Origin: Roseburia lenta
Lineage (GTDB): Bacteria; Bacillota; Clostridia; Lachnospirales; Lachnospiraceae
Direction: 5' to 3'
Assembly: GCF_014287435.1 (NCBI RefSeq)
Contig: NZ_JACOPG010000001.1
Span: 248,001 to 312,000 of the forward strand
Length of the DNA: 64,000 nucleotides
Made by a program: the position numbers and the translations under genes
Notes under the pieces: model-generated
Databases searched by the model: none
Told to the model about the DNA's origin: nothing
Seen by the model: only the letters and a program-made list of their open reading frames with translations
Shown here: positions 46,048 to 54,804 of the stretch, piece after piece
Position numbering within the stretch: position 1 is the stretch's first letter
How the letters are laid out: the number at the start of each line of letters is the position of its first letter

Positions 46048-46093
46048 TGCCGTATCTGTCAGTCAACGGCATTAGCCTCCATAAGGTCCGGCT
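46048..46093 (-). ncRNA. Pair of hairpins in the leader before flgE
   Basis: In the 71-base gap before flgE the minus strand can form AGCC...GGCT (46090-46093 with 46074-46077, with inner CC/GG) and then TGCCGT...ACGGCA (46066-46071 with 46048-46053, 12-base loop). No T run follows, so these are not terminators; they sit just before the ribosome site. Possible mRNA processing or stability element; this is inference. Confidence 0.45.
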
Positions 46094-46502
46094 AAATAAT
46101 TACAGCTCCGTCTATATTTGTAAATACATTTTCGTCAGACTCTGTCTGATCCATTGCGGTTACTACTGTCTGATTCGGGACATTTACAATAAATGCCAAA
46201 GAATCAACGATAACCAAGGATTCTTTTATTCCTTTTTCACTGGCTTTTGCCACTCCTGCTTCCAAGCGCTGGCTCTGGTCTGCGGATAAAGCGATATCTC
46301 TTTGTTCTAGGCGCATATTGGCATGCTTGGAAAACTTGAGTTCTGATGTCGACTCTGCCGTGCCACCCATCTGCTGTCGTAAGACATCTTCAAAGGAAAG
46401 TCCTGTGGTCTTTTCTTTTGTCTTATTATCCTGCGTCTTGAGATACTGACCGGTGACCTGCTCGATCGAGGTAAAGGAATTGTTGATCGGATTCATTTGC
46501 AT
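46092..46502 (-). CDS. TIGR02530-type flagellar operon protein
   Basis: A conserved Firmicute flagellar-operon protein of unknown biochemical role, found between flgD and flgE. The 136-residue product has the family core SKHANMRLEQRDIALSADQ, KASEKGIKESLVIVDSLAF, and IVNVPNQTVVTAMD followed by VFTNIDGAVII. The frame opens with GTG at 46505; I use the next ATG (46502), four bases after AAGGAG, though the ATG at 46496 is also possible. A hook-assembly role is inferred from position only. Confidence 0.88.
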   Translation of the reverse strand: MQMNPINNSFTSIEQVTGQYLKTQDNKTKEKTTGLSFEDVLRQQMGGTAESTSELKFSKHANMRLEQRDIALSADQSQRLEAGVAKASEKGIKESLVIVDSLAFIVNVPNQTVVTAMDQTESDENVFTNIDGAVII

Positions 46503-46510
46503 CACGCTCC

Positions 46511-47203
46511 TTACTCTGTTGCAGTAGTTGTATCATCGGATGTGGTCGTATCATCTGTACTGTCCTTACCGACTTCTGCTTCTGCATCTTTGAGTGCCCG
46601 TAAACGTTCTTCCAGTTTCTCCAGTGACTTGACCGTGTCAGCAGAAACAAATGATTTCTGTGAATCTGTCATTGCATCATAGAACTGTCTTGCTTCCTTG
46701 ATCTTGTCCTCATCCGCTGTCGTAAGTGTGTAGACCGTCGGCAGTTTCTTGATCATATCGGCAAAAGTCTGTGCACTGAGCACGCCTTCATAATAATCGT
46801 CATCGCAAACACTATCCAGTTTATCGATACTGTATAATTTGTTGTTCACAGATAAGAACATCTTATTGTCTTCCGTCATCACATAATCTACTTTTCCGGA
46901 AATGTACTGATCGTCATCCAGTAAGATAACATACTTTCCGACCAGTGAGTTTGCCTCGATCGTAGACATCTGACTCTGTACGGACTGTACGGCTTCGATC
47001 TGTGAAAAAGATGCAAGTTCGGATACATACTCTGTATTACTTGTCGGTTCCAGTGGATCCTGATACTGCATTTCAGCAACCAGTAACTTTAAAAACATCT
47101 CCTTGTCATAGGTGTTGGACTTGCTGTCCGTGTCTGTCTTTTTTGACTGACTTGCGCTGCTATCGACCACTTTACCATCTTTAATCTCCTGTACAAGTGC
47201 CAT
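46511..47203 (-). CDS. flgD: Hook cap protein FlgD with unusual C-terminus
   Basis: FlgD caps the growing hook. Residues about 30-85 are the conserved FlgD N-domain (EMFLKLLVAEMQYQDPLEPT, then FSQIEAVQSVQSQM). A short beta region follows (LVGKYVILLDDDQYISGKVD). From about 155 to 205 the sequence TADEDKIKEARQFYDAMTDS and QKSFVSADTVKSLEKLEERL looks like the helical spacer repeat common in Firmicute surface proteins, not the usual FlgD Ig/Tudor fold, and a Thr/Asp/Ser-rich tail ends the 230-residue protein. Confidence 0.9.
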   Translation of the reverse strand: MALVQEIKDGKVVDSSASQSKKTDTDSKSNTYDKEMFLKLLVAEMQYQDPLEPTSNTEYVSELASFSQIEAVQSVQSQMSTIEANSLVGKYVILLDDDQYISGKVDYVMTEDNKMFLSVNNKLYSIDKLDSVCDDDYYEGVLSAQTFADMIKKLPTVYTLTTADEDKIKEARQFYDAMTDSQKSFVSADTVKSLEKLEERLRALKDAEAEVGKDSTDDTTTSDDTTTATE

Positions 47204-47226
47204 AAATCTCCTCCTTTCTCATATTC

Positions 47227-48663
47227 CTATGCGGTGTAATTGACGGTGTTACCCTGATCCCGCATCATCTTTGTTACTAATTCTTCCTCTTGTGTCATGA
47301 GTCCCTGTAGATCATCCAGATCATTCATATTCAGGTTTCTCATCTTTTTCGGACGTTGATTCTGTCCTTCCTGTCCCTGTTCCTGATTCTGCTGACCGGC
47401 TTCCAGATTTCTCTCAAATTCATGGGTTCCCACGGAAATCTCTACAGACTGTACCTTGGTCTGTGACTGGTTCATCTGCTCTTTTAACTGGAACATCTGA
47501 TTTTCCAAGGCTTCCTTGACCTGCTCATTCTGTGTGTAGATATGAGCCTTGACCTGACCATTTTCCTCGGTCACTTCCATCAAGACCTTTCCCAGCCCCT
47601 CCGGGTGCAAAAGCATCTCAACCGTCGTCTTATCGCCATCCATCGTTGTGCGGCTTGCCTCAACGATCTGGTCGATGATGGACTGAACGGAAACGCTTTC
47701 TCCTGTAGGCAGTTCTACGGTCGGTTCCATGTGCGAGGCAAATTCCGTAATCGGACTTTCTGCCTGCATCGGTGTCAGATCCTGGGTCGGATGGATCTCA
47801 GTTTTTGTCTGCTGTTTTAAAAAAGCATCTGTGTCCTGATCTGTGGCATCTTCCTGCCCCTGATCGGTCTGCTTTTCGGTCGTCACATCCTTGGAACCTG
47901 CTGTTACAAGTTCGTCTGTCTCGTCCGTCTTAGTCGGTTCGATCGTTTCCTCTGTCGGGATCTCTACCTGCTCGGTCGCCTCTTCGGCTACCACCGTATC
48001 TTTGACGTCCTCTGTCTTTTGCATGGTTTCTTCTGTCCCCTCTGTTGCCTTGGCAGGTTCATGCAGATTGTCTGTCGTTCCTGCTTCCTCCACATCGGTC
48101 GTTACCAGTTCTGCCATCTGCTGTAAGTCTTCCATAGATATTCCAAGATCTTCCTGCAGTCCACCAGCCAGATCATTCACTTTTAAAACGATCTGTGGGA
48201 AAGCATCGCTTACAAGAAGACTTGCGGAATCCTCACTGCCGGACAACTTTGTTACCAATGCAGCCAGATTCGACTGATCTGTCAGATCAAGAAATTGTAA
48301 TCCCAGATCTTCCATGGCTTTTTCAATCTGCTCATCTGTCACATCCAATTCGTCCTTGATAGCATCTTTGACATCCTTTGCAAAAGCATCGGTCTTGTCT
48401 TTGACGTCCTTTGTCTGGGCCATGCCTTTATCATCCTGCTTTGCAAGTGATACATCAGACCGCTTGTTTTCCATCTGCGGAGCACGTTCAATCTTACCGG
48501 CATTGCCTGCACTTTGTACTACCTGTGGTGCTATTGCAGAACTTTTTTGCATCTGCATCATCTGCCGGAAATCTCCACCGGATGTGTCTTTTGCACTCGT
48601 CTGCTTGGCATTTGCCACCGTAGCCGTCGGCATCAGGATATTTGCTATTCCTGTGCTTGTCAT
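47227..48663 (-). CDS. fliK: Flagellar hook-length control protein FliK
   Basis: FliK measures hook length and triggers the FlhB switch. The 478-residue protein has a long, low-complexity Glu/Thr/Asp-rich N-terminal ruler region and a C-terminal Flg_hook domain (about 335-430) with EMLLHPEGLGKVLMEVTEEN and QLKEQMNQSQTKVQSVEISV. A Gln-rich tail with basic RPKKMRN follows. Position after the MotE-like gene and before flgD is standard. Ribosome site AAGGAGG. Confidence 0.92.
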   Translation of the reverse strand: MTSTGIANILMPTATVANAKQTSAKDTSGGDFRQMMQMQKSSAIAPQVVQSAGNAGKIERAPQMENKRSDVSLAKQDDKGMAQTKDVKDKTDAFAKDVKDAIKDELDVTDEQIEKAMEDLGLQFLDLTDQSNLAALVTKLSGSEDSASLLVSDAFPQIVLKVNDLAGGLQEDLGISMEDLQQMAELVTTDVEEAGTTDNLHEPAKATEGTEETMQKTEDVKDTVVAEEATEQVEIPTEETIEPTKTDETDELVTAGSKDVTTEKQTDQGQEDATDQDTDAFLKQQTKTEIHPTQDLTPMQAESPITEFASHMEPTVELPTGESVSVQSIIDQIVEASRTTMDGDKTTVEMLLHPEGLGKVLMEVTEENGQVKAHIYTQNEQVKEALENQMFQLKEQMNQSQTKVQSVEISVGTHEFERNLEAGQQNQEQGQEGQNQRPKKMRNLNMNDLDDLQGLMTQEEELVTKMMRDQGNTVNYTA

Positions 48664-48702
48664 GGCATCTTCCTCCTTCCATATGCAGTTATCAATGTAC
48701 CT

Positions 48703-48719
48703 GTCTCATAAGATGAGAC
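48703..48719 (-). other. Perfect hairpin in the leader before fliK
   Basis: GTCTCAT and ATGAGAC (7 bp, three-base loop) lie in the 65-base gap between the MotE-like gene and fliK. No T run follows on the minus strand, so it is not a terminator. It may be a stability or processing element. Confidence 0.5.
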
Positions 48720-48728
48720 TATATATTC

Positions 48729-49538
48729 TTAAGGCTCCATCAACTTGGTCACAGCCGCAGCCGTATCCGCATTCATGGCTCCCAGAATATCACCTCTGGA
48801 TTGGGCATCCATAGCCCAAAGTATCTTGCCTACCAATGGCAGATCATCTGTCATTGTATCAAAAATAGCAGCTGCCTGTTTGGCTTTCATGGAAGAATAC
48901 GTCGATGCATAAGACTTGATCTGTTCATCTTCCTGCAACTGTTCTACCACCTGCTTGTATATCTCTTCTGCCTTTTCCGGCTCGATACTCTCATAATATT
49001 CCTTATATGCACTTATATCGGGTGCATTGTCCGAAAAAACAACCTCTTGATAGAATTTTTCTTTTTCTTCTTCAAAAGCGGCTTCGTTTTCTTTATAGTT
49101 CTGCAGTTCCTGTGACTGCGCCTCTAAATCTGCCACATGGGCATCCGAGTCATCCTTGCTTGCCTTGACATCCGCCAGTTCCTTTTCCAGTTCCTTGATG
49201 CGCTTTACCGCATCCTCAACAGAATCATAGGCATAGGCCTCGTCCTCTTTTGCATATTCCTGCACATCCGGCAGGATCTTATTGATCACAGGTACATCCT
49301 TTAGAACCGGATATAAGACGGTCGAGCCAAAACCGCCGACATCCATCTTTACCAGCAATCCCAAGATCAAAAGCCACAATAATACGATAAAGACAGCCAC
49401 AACGCCGATCAGGACTTTGCCGCCTAAGGTTTCTTCTTCCTCTTCGCCGTTTTCTTCTTTCTTTTCTTTCTTACGGGCGCGCTTTGCTTCCTTTGCCGCC
49501 TGTCTCTTTGCCTTCTTGTCTTCCTTTTCGTCTGCCAT
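48729..49538 (-). CDS. MotE/YlxF-like membrane protein
   Basis: A 269-residue protein in the ylxF position between fliJ and fliK. It has a Lys/Glu/Arg-rich cytoplasmic N-terminus (1-40), one membrane helix (about 43-66), a coiled coil (about 100-165), and a C-terminal MgtE-N-like segment (YASTYSSMKAKQAAAIFDTM and LVGKILWAMDAQSRGDILGA). MotE in other bacteria is a chaperone for the stator MotC; here a similar role with MotA/MotB is inference. It follows fliJ by four bases. Confidence 0.8.
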   Translation of the reverse strand: MADEKEDKKAKRQAAKEAKRARKKEKKEENGEEEEETLGGKVLIGVVAVFIVLLWLLILGLLVKMDVGGFGSTVLYPVLKDVPVINKILPDVQEYAKEDEAYAYDSVEDAVKRIKELEKELADVKASKDDSDAHVADLEAQSQELQNYKENEAAFEEEKEKFYQEVVFSDNAPDISAYKEYYESIEPEKAEEIYKQVVEQLQEDEQIKSYASTYSSMKAKQAAAIFDTMTDDLPLVGKILWAMDAQSRGDILGAMNADTAAAVTKLMEP

Positions 49539-49542
49539 TCTT

Positions 49543-49995
49543 TTACTCCTGTTCTTCTTTGCTGTGATAGGTGTAACTTACCAGTTCATCCGTCATCTTG
49601 CCTTCTTCTGCCGCCAATTCTTCTTTGAAGGCTTCAAATGCTTTTTCCTTGAGGTTTTCATGGGTCTTTCTCTCTTTCATGACCTCATTCAAACGCTTTC
49701 TTGCCATCTCCAGATTTCGCTGTGCCGTGTGTACCGCGATCATCTGGTCGCGGATCATGGATTTAACGGAATCGCTTGCCCGCTTACAGGTCTGGATCTC
49801 TACGATGTCAAGTTTTGCACTTGTTAGTTCTTTTAATCTGGCTTCATAACCGGCTTTGCGGACAAAAAGTTTTTGCAGTTTTTCCTGTTCCTCCAAAAGC
49901 CTTGCATTGGCGATACCGTAAGCCACTTTTTCCTGTTCTTCCATCTTTTCTTTGATTTCCAGAATATTCTGCATGCGATATCTGAATTTTGCCAT
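49543..49995 (-). CDS. fliJ: Flagellar export chaperone FliJ
   Basis: FliJ is the coiled-coil stalk of the export ATPase. The 150-residue protein is almost wholly helical, starting MAKFRYRMQNILEIKEKMEE, a typical FliJ N-terminus. It follows fliI by 19 bases. The coiled coil runs through about 120 residues. Confidence 0.92.
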   Translation of the reverse strand: MAKFRYRMQNILEIKEKMEEQEKVAYGIANARLLEEQEKLQKLFVRKAGYEARLKELTSAKLDIVEIQTCKRASDSVKSMIRDQMIAVHTAQRNLEMARKRLNEVMKERKTHENLKEKAFEAFKEELAAEEGKMTDELVSYTYHSKEEQE

Positions 49996-50014
49996 CTGCC
50001 GTCACTTCCTATAT

Positions 50015-51331
50015 CTATGCACTCTCGCCGAACATCTGCTCCAGTGCGCCAACTACCTCGTCAAAATCAAACTTATCCTCTGTACTCTGGCAAAGGAAAG
50101 CATTGACCTGATCTATCTTTTCGATCGCATAATCGATATTGTTGTTGGATCCTGCCTTGTAAGCCCCGATATTAATCAGATCTTCCGCTTCCTGATAGGT
50201 TGCCATGACATTCTTTAATTTGCCCGCCATGGTCTTATGTTCCTTGGTCGCAATCGAACTCATGACACGGGAAATGCTTGCTAAGACATCGATCGCCGGA
50301 TAATGGTTTTTCTGTGCCAGTTTTCTGGAAAGGACAATATGTCCGTCCAAAATACCACGCGCCGTATCCGTAATCGGTTCATTGAAATCATCGCCGTCAA
50401 CAAGCACCGTATAAAGACCGGTGATCGATCCCTTATCGGAATTGCCGGCACGCTCTAAGAGTTTTGGCATCTCCGAATAAACGCTCGGCGGATAACCTCT
50501 TGTTACCGGCGGTTCTCCTGCCGCAAGACCGATTTCTCTTTGCGCCATGGAAAAACGGGTCAGCGAATCCATCATCAAAAGGACATCCTTGCCCTGGTCG
50601 CGGAAATATTCTGCGATCGCTGTTGCCGTCTTTGCCGCACATTTACGGATGGACGCCGGTTTGTCTGATGTCGCCACCACAACGACACTGCGCTTCATGC
50701 CTTCCGATCCCAAGTCCCTCTCGATGAACTCACGTACCTCACGGCCACGCTCGCCGATCAGGGCGATCACATTGATATCTGCCTTGGTGTTTCGTGCAAA
50801 CATACCCATCAGGGTAGATTTTCCAACACCGGATCCTGCAAAGATACCGATTCTCTGTCCTTTGCCGACCGTGATCAGTCCGTCCACTGCCTTTACGCCC
50901 AGCGGCAATACCTGTGAAATGATCTCACGGTTCATAGGCTCCGGCGGCGTTGCGTCGACCGGATAATGCTGGGGCAGATGGAGGTCCTCTGCATCCGTCG
51001 GTCGTCCGATGCCGTCTAGGGTGTGCCCTAGAAGTTCGTCCCCGACCGGAATGGAAAGCGGTGCCTTGGTATTTTCAACAACCGCACCAATACCGATGCC
51101 ATCAACACTGTCAAAGGGTGTCAGAAGCAGATGCTTATCACGAAATCCAACCACCTGTGCCATGACAGCCTGCGAACGGTCGCCTCCTACAAAAATACGG
51201 CATAGATCGTTCAACTTAGCATCCGGTCCGACAGACTCAATTGTGAGCCCCACCACTTTCGTGACGCGGCCCAGACAGTCAAAATATGTTTCATTTGTAA
51301 GTGCTAAATATTTGTTACGATCAATTTCCAC
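50015..51331 (-). CDS. fliI: Flagellar export ATPase FliI
   Basis: FliI powers and loads the flagellar type III export system. The 438-residue ATPase has Walker A GIFAGSGVGKSTLMGMFA, Walker B VLLMMDSLTRFSMAQREIGL, and GEPPVTRGYPPSVY, the F1/FliI signature. The start is GTG, seven bases after GGAG, 12 bases after fliH. The C-terminal dodecamer region is intact. Confidence 0.97.
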   Translation of the reverse strand: MEIDRNKYLALTNETYFDCLGRVTKVVGLTIESVGPDAKLNDLCRIFVGGDRSQAVMAQVVGFRDKHLLLTPFDSVDGIGIGAVVENTKAPLSIPVGDELLGHTLDGIGRPTDAEDLHLPQHYPVDATPPEPMNREIISQVLPLGVKAVDGLITVGKGQRIGIFAGSGVGKSTLMGMFARNTKADINVIALIGERGREVREFIERDLGSEGMKRSVVVVATSDKPASIRKCAAKTATAIAEYFRDQGKDVLLMMDSLTRFSMAQREIGLAAGEPPVTRGYPPSVYSEMPKLLERAGNSDKGSITGLYTVLVDGDDFNEPITDTARGILDGHIVLSRKLAQKNHYPAIDVLASISRVMSSIATKEHKTMAGKLKNVMATYQEAEDLINIGAYKAGSNNNIDYAIEKIDQVNAFLCQSTEDKFDFDEVVGALEQMFGESA

Positions 51332-51343
51332 CTTATATCTCCA

Positions 51344-52186
51344 TTAACTAAGGGATTTTATATCCTTGATCAGATTGCGCATCTGGGTATCCATACCACA
51401 ATCAAAAAGTCCACCATCGGTCTCGATCATGCATTGCGTCTCATCCAAAAGCGGATCTAAGACAATATCTAAAGTCATGTCCTGCCCTACTTTTGCCTGT
51501 AACTCCTCTTTATGCGCACGTAAAAATTCCAGATTGGCTTCGCCGACACGGATCATAAACTCCTTACTGCCTTCTATGTTGGCAAGGGCCTGATCGACGG
51601 CATGCCAGATGATCTCTTTTTTATCTCCAAACTGCACCAGAAAAACTTTTTCTACCACATCACAGACCACATCCACCAACTCGTGCTCCATGTTCTTTTG
51701 TTTCTGGTCGTAGTCCGCCTGCAACTGCTCTTTTTCTGCCTGCATTCGGCTTTCTAATTCCCGCTGTCTGGCAGCGGCTTCCTGTAAGCCCTGCTCATAG
51801 CCCTCTTTTTGTCCTTCGGCTTCGGCATGGGACCGCATGGCATCTGCCTGTTCTCCTGCCTCTGCCAGGATAGCATCTGCCTGCTCTCTCGCCTCAGAAA
51901 GAATGGCATCCGCCTCTTCTTTTGCCTGTGCGACATAGTCTATCTCCGGCTCCGCTTCCTCTGCCTCCTCCGGCATCTGCTGGCCAAGACATTCTGTATC
52001 TTCATCCAGTGACTCCCCATCCATAGGTACAAAGGCATCCTCAGAATTCAGTGCCTGCATCTGACGTTTTTTTTCTTCGCGTCGTCTCTCCTCGATCTTT
52101 TCTCCGACCAGTTCATTGGAGTCGATGACGCAGGTCTTTTGTTCTCCCTGTGGTGCCATCTGCACACGATATAATATATTAGACAA
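51344..52186 (-). CDS. fliH: Flagellar export ATPase regulator FliH
   Basis: FliH binds FliI and links it to the C ring. The protein (280 residues from the TTG at 52186) starts MSNILYRVQMAPQG, has a coiled coil rich in Glu/Ala/Gln (about 85-185, with AKEEADAILSEAREQADAIL) and a C-terminal FliH domain. The frame opens at a GTG at 52204, but the GGAGGTGA ribosome site lies inside that extension; the TTG after it is ten bases from GGAGG. The start overlaps the fliG stop (TTGTCTAA). Confidence 0.9.
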   Translation of the reverse strand: MSNILYRVQMAPQGEQKTCVIDSNELVGEKIEERRREEKKRQMQALNSEDAFVPMDGESLDEDTECLGQQMPEEAEEAEPEIDYVAQAKEEADAILSEAREQADAILAEAGEQADAMRSHAEAEGQKEGYEQGLQEAAARQRELESRMQAEKEQLQADYDQKQKNMEHELVDVVCDVVEKVFLVQFGDKKEIIWHAVDQALANIEGSKEFMIRVGEANLEFLRAHKEELQAKVGQDMTLDIVLDPLLDETQCMIETDGGLFDCGMDTQMRNLIKDIKSLS

Positions 52187-53186
52187 CGAGTTCGTCACCT
52201 CCACCTCTGGAGATTACGATCTCAGCAGAATCCTCTAACTTGCGGATAATACCAACGATCTTCTGCTGTGCTTCCTCGACATCCTTCATACGGACAGGAC
52301 CCATGAATTCCATATCTTCCTTGATCATGGTAGCCATACGTGAAGACATATTCTTGAAGATTGCAGCCTGCACTTCTTCGTTGGCACCCTTTAGGGCAAC
52401 ACTCAGATCACTGTTATCCACATCACGCATAACACGCTGAATGGCTCTGTCGTCCAGAAGCAGGATATCTTCGAATACAAACATCTTCTTGCGGATCTCG
52501 TCGGCAAGTTCCGGTTCTTCGATCTCGAGGGACTCCATGATACGCTTTTCTGTACCACGGTCTACGGTATTTAAGATTGCTACGATGGCATCCACGCCAC
52601 CCGCGATCGTGTAATCCTGATTGATGAGGGATGATAACTTTCGCTCCAAGACGCGCTCCACCTCCTTGATGACTTCCGGTGAAGTACGATCCATGGTCGC
52701 AATACGTTTTGCCACATCTGCCTGCTTGTCCGGATCCAAAGCACCCAAGATCATGGATGCCTGTCCCGGTGACAGGTAAGATAAGATCATGGCTATGGTC
52801 TGTGGATGTTCATCCTGGATAAAGTTGAGCACCTGTGAAGGCTCTGTCTTTCGTATAAACTCAAACGGTCTTACCTGCAAAGAAGCCGTCAACTTGGTGA
52901 TGACACGTGTTGCCTCATCAGCACCCAGTGCCTTCTCCAAAAGTTCTTTGGCATAACCGATACCACCTTCTGCGATATACTGCTGTGCCAGACAGACCTG
53001 ATAAAATTCGTTGATCACGTCCTCTTTTAATTTTGGAGATACACTCTGTGTATTGGCAATCTCTAAGGTAAGTTCTTCGATTTCATCTTCTTTTAAATGT
53101 TTAAAAATGTCCGCAGATTTTTCTGGTCCTAATGTGATCAATAAGATTGCCGCTTTTTGCACACCGGATAATTCTTCATTTGCCAT
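52179..53186 (-). CDS. fliG: Flagellar motor switch protein FliG
   Basis: FliG transmits torque between MotA and the C ring. The 335-residue protein starts MANEELSGVQKAAILLITLG and has N, middle (EHPQTIAMILSYLSPGQASM) and C-terminal domains, with the charged helix containing FEDILLLDDRAIQRVM and RDVD. The start at 53186 has GGGG six bases upstream; the open frame extends four codons farther but would overlap fliF. Its end encodes GGGDELVV, and its last bases carry the fliH ribosome site. Confidence 0.97.
   Translation of the reverse strand: MANEELSGVQKAAILLITLGPEKSADIFKHLKEDEIEELTLEIANTQSVSPKLKEDVINEFYQVCLAQQYIAEGGIGYAKELLEKALGADEATRVITKLTASLQVRPFEFIRKTEPSQVLNFIQDEHPQTIAMILSYLSPGQASMILGALDPDKQADVAKRIATMDRTSPEVIKEVERVLERKLSSLINQDYTIAGGVDAIVAILNTVDRGTEKRIMESLEIEEPELADEIRKKMFVFEDILLLDDRAIQRVMRDVDNSDLSVALKGANEEVQAAIFKNMSSRMATMIKEDMEFMGPVRMKDVEEAQQKIVGIIRKLEDSAEIVISRGGGDELVV
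52195..52202 (-). promoter_or_regulatory. fliH ribosome binding site inside the end of fliG
   Basis: GGAGGTGA lies in the last codons of fliG, before the TTG of fliH at 52186, so fliH translation is likely coupled to fliG. Confidence 0.7.
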
Positions 53187-53188
53187 AA

Positions 53189-54784
53189 TTAACCCCAATC
53201 ATCATTTAACCAGTTGCGGAGCAAGGATGCTACCGCCTCCGGATTTTCATCTACAAATTTTTCTATCAGAACTCTCGCCTCAGACTTTTCATTGAAACCG
53301 ATATCATCCAACTGGTCTTCCTGTGCCTCCAATAAAGATTCCACGGTAACTTCCTCGGCAAGGGCTTCTTCCTGCTGTGGGCGCATACTTCTGAATACCA
53401 CAAAAGCAAGCATTGCAAAGATCAGCACTGCCAAGATGATCTGTAAATAATCCGTCCAGTCTCTGCCACTGCCCTCAGAATACTGGAACATCGGGATCTC
53501 ATAGGCAACAATGGAAATATTGTCGGTAGAGATACCGGTCGCTTTGGATACCATATCATAAAAATCCTGATCCACATCCGTCTTTACACGGTCAGAATTC
53601 TGTGCCACAAATTCATCGAAGGTCATATTATCAAGCGTTCCGTCTGCCTTTAACTTGTCCTCGTTGTAGATCACCCGGTTGGTTGCAACAACGGTCAGGG
53701 AAGAATTGTCCAGATCGATCGTTCCGACTGCCTTTTCCGTTGTCGTGATCGTCTCGCTCGGCAGATAGTCCTCTGTAATGTCCGAAGTCGTAGAGGAAGT
53801 AATCGTACCGTCTTCCAAGACATAGGTCGTATCATCATCATTGGTATCGGTACCCGGTGTACCGCCGGCACCCGAGGTCGATTCGGAAGTAGACTCGGTA
53901 CGGCTGTCCAGATAGCCCTGTGTCTGTCCGTCGTCAACATAGTAATGATAGTCCTCAACCTTTTGCTGATCGAAATTCATATCCAGATTCATACCCACTT
54001 CTACATTGTCATAGACATTGGTACCCAAGATAACGCTCTTGACCGCACTTGTCACATTGGCTTCTGCCTTTTGCTGGACTGTCAGATTGGAAGATGCCTT
54101 TCCCGCAGTCGAGGATTCATCTCCGCCGGAGAAAAGCGTATTGCCGTCTCCATCAATGATCTCGATATTTTCAGTCGACTTGTTGCCCAAAGCCGTTGCC
54201 ACATAACGGGCGATACCTGCCGCCTGCTCCTCGCTCATATCATCACTCAGTTGCAGATTGATGCTGGCGTATGCCTCCTCATCCTTGGAAAGGATGGTGC
54301 CGTCATCTGATGGCAGGGACAAGGTCACATATGCCTTGGATACATTGGAAATGGTCTCCAGATCATCCGCCATCTTTTCCTCTAAATATAACTGGTACTT
54401 TTTGTTCTTGTCCGCCTCAGTCGTACTAAAACTTCCATCGATGGCATCACTGATGCTGTAGCCGTCCGATGGGATGTCATTGCTTCCCAGGAGGATGGTC
54501 GCATTGGCACGGTCTTCCTGCTTGACCGTGTAGGTAAGACCGTCATCCGAAACTTCATAAGTGATACTGTTACTGTCTAAAAGATCCTTGACAGAAGATG
54601 CCTGTTTTGCCGAATCACAAGTGATCAGATTGACCATGGTCGGTCTTGTCATGACAAATCCCAAGATGGAAAATGCCACGACAACGACAGCCGCGATACT
54701 GATAATCAGCGCCTTTTGTCTGGTGCTAAAATTCTTCCACCACTCCACTATTCGATTTAATATCTGTTGTATTCTCTCAGGCAT
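53189..54784 (-). CDS. fliF: Flagellar M-ring protein FliF
   Basis: FliF forms the MS ring. The 531-residue protein has membrane helices at about 22-44 and 425-447, a large extracytoplasmic region of ring-building motifs (ITYEVSDDGLTYTVKQEDRA and VSKAYVTLSLPSDDG) and a Ser/Thr/Gly/Asp-rich loop (about 270-330), and a C-terminal FliG-binding tail. The last residues NWLNDDWG are the standard FliG-binding end. It stops two bases before fliG starts. Confidence 0.96.
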   Translation of the reverse strand: MPERIQQILNRIVEWWKNFSTRQKALIISIAAVVVVAFSILGFVMTRPTMVNLITCDSAKQASSVKDLLDSNSITYEVSDDGLTYTVKQEDRANATILLGSNDIPSDGYSISDAIDGSFSTTEADKNKKYQLYLEEKMADDLETISNVSKAYVTLSLPSDDGTILSKDEEAYASINLQLSDDMSEEQAAGIARYVATALGNKSTENIEIIDGDGNTLFSGGDESSTAGKASSNLTVQQKAEANVTSAVKSVILGTNVYDNVEVGMNLDMNFDQQKVEDYHYYVDDGQTQGYLDSRTESTSESTSGAGGTPGTDTNDDDTTYVLEDGTITSSTTSDITEDYLPSETITTTEKAVGTIDLDNSSLTVVATNRVIYNEDKLKADGTLDNMTFDEFVAQNSDRVKTDVDQDFYDMVSKATGISTDNISIVAYEIPMFQYSEGSGRDWTDYLQIILAVLIFAMLAFVVFRSMRPQQEEALAEEVTVESLLEAQEDQLDDIGFNEKSEARVLIEKFVDENPEAVASLLRNWLNDDWG

Positions 54785-54804
54785 GACTTACTTCCTTCTA
54801 TTCT

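Noticed and set aside
46048..46093. c-di-GMP riboswitch before flgE
   Set aside because: The hairpins do not show the conserved bases of c-di-GMP-I or -II aptamers.
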